Shown: positions 38,514 to 50,161 of the stretch, piece by piece
Numbering within the stretch: position 1 is the stretch's first letter
Layout: each line of letters opens with the position of its first letter
Assembly (NCBI GenBank): GCA_034509755.1
Contig: CM067556.1
Span: forward strand, 38,362,045-38,426,044
From: Anisodus tanguticus
Lineage: Eukaryota > Streptophyta > Magnoliopsida > Solanales > Solanaceae
Length of the DNA: 64,000 bases
Direction of reading: 5' to 3'
Notes under the pieces: generated by a model
The model's database searches: none
What the model was told of the DNA's origin: nothing
Seen by the model: only the letters and a program-made list of their open reading frames with translations
Made by a program: the position numbers and the translations under genes

Positions 38514-40181
38514 GGATACCATAGCCATAACACCATTACTCGTATGCACATATACATGCAATGCATAAAGAGCCTTTTAGGATAATTAGAACATCTTTCG
38601 GAGTGACCTATAGTCGTTCACCCTCCGATTACATTATGAACATTAACATCATCAACATCTGTCTAATAACAATCAAGAATTAATGCCATAAATCAGAATT
38701 TAAATTATAAGGGGCAATGAACATAAAGGTTTCTATATTTACTAAGAATGGTATCATTTATTAGTATCGTCAACATGGTTCATCTTACGTTATGCTTTGT
38801 GACTCCTTAACCATTACATGAAACACTAGCCATAGGATGTTGTTTACCTTAATTAACGTTCTATAGTCTGACAACTCTAACTCATAACTACTGACGTACT
38901 TTACCTTATCTAAAGATTTACAAATCCTCAACTATCATCCGAAAATAATCACGCAATTCATCCTAAACATCATTTCGTCACCCATAAATGACCTCTAAAC
39001 AGTATTATCTTAGTTCATCTTAAATCACCATTTATGTTCCAATTATGACTATATAATGACACCTATAATCCCTTCAATCATACTTATAGAAACACTCATC
39101 ATTATTTACCTTAAGCGGGATCTATGATCCTTTAACAATGATCTTGTAACTTAACTATAGAGTGAAATAACTATACGAGATACCGATATCGAAACATGTG
39201 ATATAATTCAAATTCAACTTATGAAACGTATAATATGAAACAAATATGCTTTCATAATTCTATTCTTCATAACACATTTAGGGGAACAAATAACACGAGT
39301 CATGCCGTAGTGGCGAGTCAATGAATAGCCTTACGAACCTTGCTTTTCGATCCTTCAAAAATTACGACGAACTGATCACCCTCTTCTGCCCAAGTTCAAT
39401 CTTGAACACGAAAGGTGCCCACTTTGCCTCGAGCTTACAAGAAACAAGAAACACTTAATTGAAATGAGACATGAAGTTGGTGCCAACCAACTTTTTCCTC
39501 CACAAAATGTAACAATGTTGCTGCTCGTTTCTTTTAAGAACTAAAGGTCAAGTTCAAAGGAGAAAAGGGTCCAAATAAAAAAGTTGTTGTGTGTTTTCTT
39601 AAGATCTAAAGTGAGGAGATCTAAAAATGGAATGAATTAAATGTTCAATACATATGTTTTTGGTAATGTCTAAAACAAGAAATCTAAAAATAGAAAGAAT
39701 TGAAATAACAAGCTTAAAGAAACTACCTTCCTAAACTAACCTTTATACACTAATCACTAAAACATGCCATCACACCCTCATGTGCATGTAGTAATTATCC
39801 ACTAGTTGACACCTACCCATTATCCATAATTGACTCATCAATTAACTAATTAAAATACCAATAAGTAATATAAAATTAAGACAAGACATATAATAACATT
39901 ACTCAAATATTTTGGTATCTAGAAAATATATTCCATCAAATTCTAATTTTTCCAAATCTTATATCAAGAGTACAAATTTTTATACTATTTATTTTCAAAA
40001 GGGGAAAAAGATAACTTTCTTTTCTTATGAGAATAATTTATATCTCTATAATACTGGAAATCCTATTTATAAACTTCCTCGTATCACGTGTAAAATTTAA
40101 AGTATATCCGAAAGTAGTAATAATAGTAACTACTCGAAATCATACTTATCAAATCTTTACTAAAACGTTTTACTTAAAAGA

Positions 40182-40213
40182 ATATATATATATATATAGA
40201 TATATATATATAT
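40182..40213. repeat. (TA)n microsatellite
   Basis: TA tract interrupted once by GA, near the right end of LTR1; same place as 43148-43200 and 51838-51883. Confidence 0.9.
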
Positions 40214-40369
40214 CAAATAATATCTAACGGTAACAAGGATGTCAAACTTAGGGGGGCTTACAATAACAATGTCATAAACCCATTGTAACCTCATTAATTA
40301 CCTTAATCCCGGTCAAACTCATATGGAGTTACTACGATTCATACTAACATTAAGGTACAGGGTGTTACA

Positions 40370-40680
40370 TCCTTCACTCATTGGGAACATTCGTCCTTGA
40401 ATGTGAATTGTAACTCTGAACTCTAACACATGACTTATACATCTAAGGTACGCCCCGCCTGAATGAGATTATTTATCGTTTTAGCCGTAAAAGTACGAAA
40501 TAGAATGACCTTTTTAAAACATCGCTATACTTGCACGATCTAGAATGTGAAAGAAGTGTAATATTTTGTAAATATCATGTAGCCTCTATATTATAAGTGT
40601 GGCGCGCTACACCCATAAGTGAGACTCTACTAGACACAAATTCACAGACTCCCTAGGACTGAACTGCTCTGATATCACTT
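40370..40680 (-). other. G4 internal region 1
   Basis: 311 bp, very similar to 43446-43762. On the minus strand it starts with a PBS (40677-40666, TGATATCAGAGC), then about 190 bases resembling the leader of G1/G5 (CTTATGGGTGTAGCGCGCC, AGGCTACATGATATTT), and ends AATGAGTGAAGGA next to LTR1. There is no coding capacity. Confidence 0.85.
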
Positions 40681-41225
40681 TGTCATGTCACGATCTCGAC
40701 TGGAACAGACTGCATTTTACATACATTCTATAGGAATCTACAGAAAATTTGTAGTCGTCTACATAACTTAGTAAAATAGTAATTTGTTAGTATGAACCAC
40801 AAGATGCTCGATCTCTATAATTGAACATAAAACACGTATATGATTGAACCCGACCATAGACGTCTATGAAGCCTCTAAGAACATCTGACTGACATAACAT
40901 AGTTGGGAAATGGCCCCTACCTACATATAATATCTATATATATGAGTGCAAGACCTGACTTAACTCTAGGAAGAAGTAGAGCTTGCGCCATTTCGCTGAA
41001 CATCTAGAATGTATGTCTGCCACTCTGTACCTGAACCTGCTGAAATATATCAAATGCAGCACTCCTGGCCAAGAGACGTCAGTATAGAATAATTGTATTG
41101 AGTACGTAAGAAAGAACTGAAACATAACAATAAGATATTATTATTGAAAGAATTAACCTGAAACCTTTGTATTGCCACTGAGGGCCAAGCCGCTCTTCGG
41201 AGATAATATCAACATTGTAACTCTA

Positions 41226-41499
41226 ACTGCTCAACTGATCAGTGGTAACTGTCCAATAAGTCGTAGCTCGGTGATAAATAATGTGTCTGCCCAACCGGTG
41301 ATAAATAACGATATATATAACTTTCCAACGGGTGGTAACTGCTTGACCGGTCGTAGCTCGATGGTAAATAATGTGTGCCCAAACATTGGTCAATAATAAT
41401 ACATAATTGCCCAGCTGGTGGTAAATGCCCGACCGGTTGTGGCCTGATGGTAAATAAAAATAAATTGTCCAACCGATGGTAGCTCGGTGGTAAATGGGG
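41226..41499. repeat. Degenerate tandem repeat in LTR2
   Basis: Same unit family as 38086-38513, fewer copies. The ORFs that cross it on the minus strand are simply the repeat translated. Confidence 0.8.
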
Positions 41500-43080
41500 G
41501 ATATCACAGCCATAGCGCCATTACTCGTGTACATATACACATACAATGCATAAAAAGCCTTTTACGATTATTAGTACATCTTTCGGAGTGACTTATAGTC
41601 GTTTCACCCTCGAATTATGTTATGAACATTAACATCATCAACGTATGTCTAATAAGAATCAAGAATCAATGCCATAAATCAGAATCTACATTATAAGGGA
41701 CAATGAACATTAGGTTTCTATATTTACTAAGAACAGTATCATTTTTTAGTATCGTCAACATGGTTCATGCTCTGTGACTCCTTAACCATTAGATGAAACA
41801 CTAGCCATAGGATGTTATTTACCTTAATTAATGTTCTATAGTATGACAACTCTAACTCATAACTATTGATGTACTTTACCTTATCTAAAGATTTACAACA
41901 AATCAACTATCATCCAAAGATCATCACGCAATTCATCCTAAACATCATTTCGTCACCCGTGAACGACCTCTAAACATTATTATCTTAGTTCATCTTAAAT
42001 CACCCTTTATGTCCCAATTTTATGCCATCTATAATCCCTTCGGTCATACTTGTAGAAACTCTCGTTATTATTTACCTTAAGCGGGATCTATGATCCTTTA
42101 ACAATGATCTTGTAAGTTAAATATAGAGTGAAACAACTATACGAGATACCGATATCGAAACATGTGATATAGCTCTAATTCAACTTATGAAACGTATAAT
42201 ATGAAACCGATATGCTTTCAAATTCTAGACTTCATAACACATTTAGGGGAACAAATAATGTGAGTCGTGCCGTAGTAGCGAGTCAAGGAATAGCCTTATG
42301 TACCTTGCTTTTCGATCCTTCAAAAATTACGATGAACTGATCGCCCTCTTCTGCTCAAGTTCAATTGTAAACACGAAAGAACCTGTCCACTTTGCCTCGA
42401 GCTTACAGGAAACAAGAAACACTTAATTGAAATGAGACATGAAGTTGCTGCTAACCAACTTTCTCCTCCTCAAAATGTTATAATGTTGTTGCTCGTTTCT
42501 TTTAAAGTAAAGGTCAAGTTCAAGGGAGAAAAGGGTCTAAATAAAAAAATGTGTTTTCTTAAGATCCAAAGTGAGAAGAACTAAAAATGGAATGAATTAA
42601 ATGTTCAATACATACGTTTTTGGTAATGTCTAAAACAAGAAATCTAAAAATAGAAATAATTGAAATAACAAACTTAAAGAAACTTTCCTCCTTTACACAT
42701 GTCACCTTCCTAAACTAACATTTATACACTAATCACTAAAACATGCTACCACACCCTCATGTGCATTTAGTAATTATCCACTATTTGACACCTACCCATT
42801 ATCCATAATTTCCTCATCAATTAACTAATTAAAATACCAATAAGTAATATAAAATTAAGACAAGACATATAATAACATTACTCAAATATTTTGGTATCTA
42901 GAAAATTTATTCCGTCAAATTCTAATTTTTCCAAATCTTATGTCAATGGTACAAATTTTTATACTATTTATTTTCAAAAGGGGAAAAAGACAACTTTCAT
43001 TTCTTATGAGAAAATAATTTATATCTCTATAATACTGGAAATCCTACTTATAAACTTCCTCGTATCACGTGTAAAATTTA

Positions 43081-43147
43081 AAGTATATCCGGAAGTAGTA
43101 GTAATAGTAACTACTTGAAATCAAACTTATCGATCTTTACTAAAAGG

Positions 43148-43204
<57 letters not shown>

Positions 43205-43284
43205 ATATCCGGAAGTAGTAGTAATAGTAACTACTTGAAATCAAACTTATCGATCTGTACTAAAAGGTTATATATATATATATA
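43081..43284. repeat. 120-bp tandem duplication with (TA)n tracts
   Basis: 43081-43150 and 43201-43270 are the same 70 bases (AAGTATATCC..TAAAAGGTTA) with one T-to-G difference; the first is followed by ~26 TA units and the second by ~8. Other LTRs have one copy. Confidence 0.9.
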
Positions 43285-43445
43285 ACATATCAAATAATAT
43301 CTAACGGTGTCAAGGTTGTCAAATTTAGGGGGTCTTACAATAACAATGTCATAAACCCTCTATAACCTCATTAATTACCTTAATCCCTTCAAACTCATAT
43401 GGATTTACTACAATGCATACTAACGTCAAGGTACGGGATGTTACA

Positions 43446-43762
43446 TCCATCCCTCCTGGGGAACATTCGTCCTCGAATGTGGACTGTAATTCTGAGCTCT
43501 AACATATGACTGATACATCTAAGGTACGCTCGGCCGGAATAAGAATTTGCGATTATTTATCGCTTTAGCCGTAATAGTACGAAATAGAATGACCTTTTTA
43601 AAACATCACTCTACTTTCACGATCTGGAATGTGAAAGAAGTGTAATATTTCGTAAATGTCATGTAGCCTCCATATTATAAGTGTGGCGCGCAACACCCAT
43701 AAGTAAGACTCTACAAGACACATATTCATACTCTCTAGGACTGAACTACTCTGATACCACTT
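43446..43762 (-). other. G4 internal region 2
   Basis: 317 bp, collinear with internal region 1. PBS on the minus strand at 43759-43748 reads TGGTATCAGAGT, one mismatch from consensus and better kept than that of region 1. No coding sequence. Confidence 0.85.
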
Positions 43763-44238
43763 TGTCACACCCAGTCTCGACTGAAACAGACTGCATTTTT
43801 TGTACATTCTATAGGCATCTACTGAAAATTTATAGTCGTCTACATAATGTAGTAAAATAGTAAATTTATTAGTATGAACCACAAGATGCTCGGTCCTTAT
43901 AATTGAACATAAAATCTGTATATGGCTTAACCTGACCGCATACATCTATGAAGCCTCCATGAATATCTAAGTGACACAACATAGTTGGGTCAGGGCCCCG
44001 ACCTACCCATAATATCTATACATATGAGTACAATACCTGACTTAACTCTAGGAAGAAGTGGAGCTTGCGCCATTTCGTTGAACATCTGTAGCATCTAGAA
44101 TGTATGTCTGCCACTCTGTTTACCTGAACCTGCAATGTGAAACATAACAAATGCAGCGCCCCTGGCCAAGGGACATCAGTACAAAATGATTGTACTGAGT
44201 ACGTAAGAAAGAACTGAAACATAACAAATAAGACATTT
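43763..44238 (-). repeat. G4 LTR3, part 1
   Basis: TGTCACACCCAGTCTCGACTG onward matches the first ~475 bases of LTR1 and LTR2, then stops at the mitochondrial-like insert. Confidence 0.85.
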
Positions 44239-46288
44239 TTTCTGCAGTACCTCGACGTGACATGAGTGACTAGTCTTTCTTATCCGAAAGCAAGCAATAC
44301 AACAAGGGAGGTTTTAGGCAACTCACTGGTTTCGAGATAGCTGAAAGTGCTAGCATAAGGAAGGGATTCTATGGATGAAAAGAGACCCTTCCTTGCTTTC
44401 AAGGTTTTGGCAAGTAACATTGACGCTACGAAAAAGAAAGTCATTGCATAAGTAATGAATGAGCTAATTTCTTATTAAAGTCTATTCCATAACGGACTCC
44501 TGTTGCCGAGTCGAGGGGGCGTTTAGCCACTTGACTGGTTGGAGAGGGGGCTTGGCTGGTACCAGGCTCCCACTAGTCTTCGGCCGGAGGGGTTTATTGC
44601 ACAAAAAGGTCGGGGCGCAGGCTCCCGAAGGGTATAGTTACTATAACTAATAAGAAGCATAGTAAAGTCAGTGTAGAATAATAGAACCTCTTATTAGCGT
44701 GACTTTATCTTCAACAATAAGTTCTAATTATTTAGATAAATAAAATAAAATAAAAAGAAAGATATAAAGGAAATTTTACCTTGTCAATTTTTGCCAATGT
44801 CATTTTCTTTCTTCTCAATAGCTGTTTCCAGCTTTTTATAAGGCGGGTGGGCCCGTCACTTCGTTCGTACCTTCTTGGCTGAGGCTTCCAACTGAACAAC
44901 ATGGCCTTGCCGCCCCGCCACTAGCAGAAGCTAAGCGCTTGAGCTCTTCGAGCTTTCTCCGCCAGCGGCTTATGTAGTGGTCGGCCTTATAAAGCTCGGG
45001 GTGGTGATATGCAGGTGATTGTTGCACATGGTGAAATTCTACAAGGGGTTGTGCAACCTAGAGAGATTGCCATATCTTTTTTTTTTTAATAAGGGAATGT
45101 TGGCGGGTATAGTCGAACTGAACTGCTTGACTCACATCTCTCTCATTTCCAGTGATTTCTCTACAGTTTACTAGCGCATTTTAGACTAAGACAATCAAAT
45201 CGGAATAGGATAAAGAACACACGAAGGATCAGAGAGAAAGAGGATTCTAAAACCAAAAAGCCTAGAAGACTAGATTATCAGACGTGAATCTTCTTCATCT
45301 TCTTCCTAGGAATTCAACTCTTCTCATTCCTTCTTCGAACCTTTTGGTATGTATTGCCCCCTAACTCAGTCCCACGCAGGCCGCAGAGAAAGAGACAATG
45401 AGGAAGAAGGGGGCACTACGGCCTCTCACAGGTCCTACCCTTATTTAGGAAACCGAAAGCTTTTATGAGACAATAATTAAGTCCTCAATCCACGAATCTC
45501 CCGTTGCGAGATAGGGAAGGGCGGAAGACCCTGAAGGAGCCATCATGAGAGCCGATGGAAGAAGAGAGCTAAGAAGGGCGAGAATCCTTAAGCAAGGGCG
45601 GGGGCTTTGTCCGTGTCAACAAACAATTCGAAATGCCTCTACTTTTTTAGAACATGTCTGAGTCAAATAGCAATGATTCTTCCGCCCTTACCTCTCTCGC
45701 AACGGGAGATTCGTGGATTGAGGAAGCTTATGGAAATGGGGCGGAAGAGGCTTTCCTCAGACCGAAGACTCGCTTGTTCAGTCCTGCTAACTATTATAGG
45801 AGGATGTCGCCCCCTCGGGACTACCAGTAGCTTCGGTTGACCAAGTAGATCATGTTGAGATCTTCACCATGAATGATCCTCCGGGCGAAGCATCTCATGG
45901 CACACCATTGATCAATAAAAAGGTATAAATAGAATAAACGGCCCCCACCCTAGAGAGTTGCAAGCTAATAGCTAATAGGATAGGAAGCAACCTAAGAACC
46001 GAGCTACTAGGAAAGAAGACGGCTAGTAGCTAGAAGAGGAACCCGAAAAAAAGATAGTCTTTTTTTGATTCCGCGCATTGGAACGGGGTTCAAGAATCAG
46101 TTTTCTTTTTATAAGGGCTAAAATCACTTATTTTGGCTTTTTGACCCGGGTGGATCTCGAAAGATATGAAAGATCTCCCTCCAAGCTTATGAGTCATAGA
46201 ATTGAAAGCCCAAAAAACAAGGTAAGAAAGGTGGGGAACAACAACAATTTAAGCACAGATAGCTTTATTTGACAATTAGCTGGAAGTC
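44239..46288. other. Insert of mitochondrial-like DNA (NUMT), about 2 kb
   Basis: Interrupts LTR3: the sequence before (AACAAATAAGACATTTT) and after (AAGAATTAACATGAAACCTC) is contiguous in LTR1 (about 37930-37960) and LTR2. The insert is markedly more GC-rich than its surroundings and has the style of plant mitochondrial intergenic DNA (CTTCGGCCGGAGGGG, GGAAGGGATTCTATGG, GCAAGGGCGGGGGC). Edges are accurate to about 15 bases. ORFs inside (for example 44836-45027 minus and 45607-45840 plus) match no gene I recognise. Plastid origin is less likely because no plastid gene is seen. It carries a ~50-bp inverted repeat. Confidence 0.7.
45483..45727. repeat. Inverted repeat inside the mitochondrial-like insert
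   Basis: CCTCAATCCACGAATCTCCC..GCGAGA..GGGCGGAAGA (about 45483-45530) recurs reversed at about 45675-45727 (TCTTCCGCCC..GGGAGATTCGTGGATTGAGG). It could form a long stem with a loop of about 150 bases. Confidence 0.85.
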
Positions 46289-47284
46289 GGGTATGCTTAT
46301 TGAACATAATGAAAGAGATAAGAATTAACATGAAACCTCTGTATTGACACTGAGGGCCAATACACATAATAATTACACTTATGTATGATGCCACTCTATA
46401 GGGCGATATTATTTATATCAAGCCGATCTTCGGAGCTAATATCAACATTGTAACTCTAATTGCCCAACTGATCAGTGGTAACCGTCCAACCAGCCGCAAC
46501 TCAGTGATAAATAATTCTCATGTCCAACCGGTAGTAAATAACGATATATATAACTGCCCAACTGGTGGTAACTGCCTGACCGGTTGTAGCCCGGTGGTAA
46601 TTAACGTGTCTGCCAAACCAGTGGTAAATAACGATACATAACTTCCCAACTGGTGGTAAATGCCTGACCGGTTGTAGCCCGGTGATAAATAAAAATACAT
46701 AAATGCCCAACCGATGGTTTCTCGATGGTAAAGGAGGTATATCATAGCCATAACGCCATAACTCATGTACATATATACATACAATGCATGAAGAGTATTT
46801 TAGGATCACTAGAACATCTTTCAGAGTGACGTATAGTCGTTCACCCTTCGATTGTGTTGTGAACATTAACATCATAAACACATGTTTAATAAGAATCAAG
46901 AATTAAGAATCAATGACATAAATCAGAATTTACATTATAAGGGACAATGAACATAAGCTTTCTATATTTACTAAAAATAGTATCATTTTTTAGTATCGTC
47001 AGCATGGTTTATCTTACGTCACGCTCTTGACTCCTTAACCATCACATGACACACTAGTCATAGGATGTCATTTACCTTAATTAACGTTTTATAGTTCGAT
47101 AAATCTAACTTATAACTATTAACGTACTTTACCTTATCTAATGATTTAGAACTCCTCAACTATTATCCGAAGATCATCCTGCAATTCATCCTAAACATCA
47201 TTTCATCACCCGTGAACGACCTCTAAACACTAATATCTTAGTTCATCTTAAATCACCCTTTATGTCTGAATTATGACTATATAA
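46289..47284 (-). repeat. G4 LTR3, part 2
   Basis: Collinear with LTR1 from about 37950 to 39056; ends with the left copy of the hAT target duplication CTATATAA (47277-47284). It contains the tandem array 46455-46735. Confidence 0.85.
46455..46735. repeat. Degenerate tandem repeat in LTR3
   Basis: Same CTGCCCAACCGGTGGTAA-type units as in LTR1 and LTR2, about 280 bp. Confidence 0.8.
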
Positions 47285-47309
47285 TAAGGGTGGCCAGTGG
47301 GCCGGGCTC

Positions 47310-47331
47310 GGGTCTGGCGGGCCGGGTCTGG

Positions 47332-47365
<34 letters not shown>

Positions 47366-47490
47366 TCTAGCGGGGTCTGTCGGGGTCGGGGTCGAGTCTA
47401 GCGGGGTCGGGTCTGGCGGGACCTGCTCCAGTCCCGTCCCGATCCCGTCGGTATCGGGTCGGGGAGGGATCGGGTCGGGATCGGGGTTGG
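47310..47490. repeat. G-rich subterminal repeats of the hAT element, left end
   Basis: GGTCTGGCGGG and GGGGTC repeated many times. The right end has a shorter set (50640-50690). ORF 47243-47578 on the minus strand is this repeat translated (Pro/Asp-rich) and not a gene. Confidence 0.85.
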
Positions 47491-47749
47491 GTCCGGTGGG
47501 TTTTCCTTTTTTTTTTTTTAAATAACATATGTATAAAAAAAACTCAATAAACAAAATAAGATAGTGTAATAAAAACATCCTAATGCTGTTTTTGTACCTC
47601 TTATATTATTTAATTGACATATGATTTTTTTGTAATACAAATACAATTGTCTAAAATCTAAATTGCAACTTTGTGGTGTTGTCCAAAAGTTGCAAATTAC
47701 ATAATAAAATTGCAATTAAAAAAAATACATTCTCAAAAAAACCTGTTCT

Positions 47750-50161
47750 AATTGCTTGATGATTTCCTGTGGTTCTTCGGTTGGAATTGGTATTTGTTGG
47801 TCAAATCGATCCACGTCGCTTCCACTACCTTCGGTTAAGATTTCGTTGTAGTTTTCATCTTCTTCTTCGTTGATCTCCGGTTGACCGCACCTTCTCCGCT
47901 CCGCTCATAACCAATCTCTGAATAATACTGCAATTTTCAAGTTGTGTCCGGCTAATGAGTGTCTGTGGTCTCCTATTTGATATCTGCCGGCAGAAAAAGC
48001 GCTTTCAGACGCAGTTGATGACACTTGAATGTTCAAAACATCTCGGGCCATCAATGAAAGTGTCGGAAAGGTCTTCTCATTCCCCCTCCAAAGATTTCAA
48101 GCAAGTCTTCATGTCCATCTTCATTGATAACTTCTTGATACGGTACGAACCCCGCAAAATAAAAATATCCAACTCGCTAATTTGGTTAGTAGAGGTACGG
48201 CCGCACATTCTATTTCGAGGCTTTCAATACTAGCCGCGAGAAACAAAGATGTCTTTTGTGAGGTTGTGTTGAAGATGAAGAAGATGGTATGGAAGCCGGT
48301 AAGTTACAAGCATTTTCTTGTTGATAAAATCTATATATTTTTTTGCATTGGTGTTCTACGCTAGACAACACTTCTTTTTTAGTTTGTTCAATAGGTGGTG
48401 GGTGATTTAGATTTTTGGGACTTGGAGGTGGTAGTACTTCTATACAATCGCAAATAGTTTCAATTAGTGATTTAGTACCGTCTATTTTAATAGTAGGATT
48501 TAATACAGAACCAATAATATAAATAGAGGGAATAGGAATAAAATATTTTTTTATTTTGACAAACATTTTTTAATAGCTGCCTTATAAGCTGGTTTTTCCA
48601 TATATTCACTAAGTAATAAAAATATTAGAGTTATATAAAACAACATAGTTGAAATAGTAGGATAATATATACCGGAAAATTCTTTTGTTGCTTGAAAAAA
48701 TTTCTCTAAAAATACAATAAGTTCGGAAATTTTTACCCAATCACTATCTAAAATCATATCAGCTGGATTTTTATTATGAGAGTTAAAAAATAAAGTTATA
48801 GATTTTCTATAGTCATAAGCAACAAGTTATTGCTCGTATAAAGAATTCCACCTAGTGGATACTTCTTGTGGAATTTTTCTATAAGGTAGTCCACAATCGT
48901 GATAAGTTTTTTTATATTCTTTTCTACGTTGTACTTTATTACTTTTAAAAATAAAGTTTATAGCAAATTGTATTTTACTAAGAATGTCTTCAAAAAGTGA
49001 TAGACCATCCTTTACAATTAAGTTATAAATATGGCACGCGCATTTTATATGAAAATGATCTGGATAAGATGGAGTTAAACTATTTTTTAAAATTGTAATT
49101 GCGTAATTGTTAGAAGAAGCGTTATCTAATGTAATAGTCATAATTTTATCGGTTATTCCGTAATAATGGCACACTTGATAAATATTATCTACAATAAAAG
49201 TACCAAAGGTGCCTATCATCTATATATCTATACGCTAAAATACGTTTTTGCATAGACCATTTATAATCTATCCAATGACAAGTTACAGTTAAATAATCAT
49301 GGCCGTTAGTACTACGACCTATATCAGACGTGATACATACTTTGTCATTAAAATGATATAATGAAAAACGTAAATATTGTTCATATTCATGCGCGAATTT
49401 AAATACATCTCTCTTAACAGTTGATCTAGAAAAACCGTTAAAAGCAGGATTATATATATCTCTAATGTAATGAATAAAACCGGGAGATGAAGGAAATGAA
49501 AAGGGCAAACCCTCCACAGCAACTAATTTTGAAATTGCTTCCCTATCTCTATGTTTATTGTATTTAGAGCCTACAATTCCCCCCGTCATATGGTTAATTT
49601 GACCCTGTACTTGATCCGGGACAGTATCAGTATGTGAACCTTGTCCCGATAGAGCGGGCGTTTGCGCACCCGGTTTTGAAGCCTGGTATTGGGCATACCT
49701 AGCTGGATGAGCACTTACTACGTGTCTAATTAAACCCCCCGTCCCACCGTGACCCTTTCCTGTTTTAAATTTTAAAATATTTTTACAAATTTTACATATA
49801 GCTACTTGATTCTCTACGTCCCTATCAAAAAATGTCCATGCATCTGATTTAATGGTCGTTTTGCTGGACCTCGTCTCATACTAGGGGGAATAGGAGGTAT
49901 TTCAGTTGAAAGTGCACTAGTGGGTGTGTTGTCATCAACATTAGTGGGTGTATCGTCTAGATCATCGTCTAAATTAAAGTCTTCTTGAGTTCCAGAAAAC
50001 AACTCCTCGTCTAAATCTAATGGTATTGTAGGAAAATGTTGAGTATCAACAAAATCATCCTGTGTATGAATAAGATGACTAGAAGAAGTACCCTTGCCCT
50101 GGTTGCCCCTACTAGAAGAAGTCTTACCCTTACCCTTAAACATACCTCTAATTCCTTCCAT
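47750..50161 (-). pseudogene. hAT transposase, frameshifted
   Basis: Start at 50161 (MEGIRGMFKGKGK), with an acidic N-terminus and a frameshift near 49850, then a BED zinc finger CKICKNILKFK..LIRHVVSAH (49.8-49.7 kb). RNase H-like core: VAVEGLPFSF (49.5 kb), CITSDIGRSTNGHDYLTVTCH (holding the first catalytic Asp, 49.3 kb), a frameshift near 49220, ITLDNASSN and CHIYNLIVKDGL (49.1-49.0 kb), and VSTRWNSLYEQ (48.84 kb) followed by a stop. Next come DWVKISELIVFLEKFFQAT and YFIPIPSIYIIGSVLNPTIK. The C-terminal dimerisation domain is at about 48.1-47.9 kb (SSTASESAFSAGR). Domain order fits the Ac/RICESLEEPER group. At least three lesions. The protein would bind the inverted repeats and cut the DNA. 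Confidence 0.9.

Larger units (their letters stand above)
37461..40369 (-). repeat. G4 LTR1 (left)
   Basis: 2909 bp, TGTCACGCCCC..GGTGTTACA in plus orientation. It contains the degenerate tandem repeat (38086-38513) and the empty sites for the mitochondrial and hAT insertions found in LTR3; the CTATATAA hAT target is single here at 39049-39056. The ORF at 39912-40100 recurs in the other LTRs (42891, 51569) because the DNA is repeated, and shows no known motif. Confidence 0.9.
40681..43445 (-). repeat. G4 LTR2 (middle)
   Basis: About 2765 bp. Same landmarks as LTR1, with a shorter tandem array. Its left edge reads TGTCATGTCACG, an extra TGTCA compared with LTR1 and LTR3, so the edge could be 40681 or 40686. 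A 120-bp unit with a (TA)n tract is partly duplicated at 43081-43284. Confidence 0.85.

Noticed and set aside
44836..45027. 63-codon ORF (HPELYKADHYISRWRRKL) as a mitochondrial ribosomal or respiratory gene
   Set aside because: I could not match it to a named mitochondrial gene with confidence, so the block is described only as mitochondrial-like.
38086..46735. Evenly spaced repeats in the G4 LTRs, considered as a CRISPR-like array
   Set aside because: Units are degenerate with no constant repeat/unique spacer alternation, and the DNA is plant nuclear LTR.
47243..47578. 111-codon minus-strand ORF rich in Pro and Asp
   Set aside because: It is the G-rich subterminal repeat of the hAT element translated; no other similarity.
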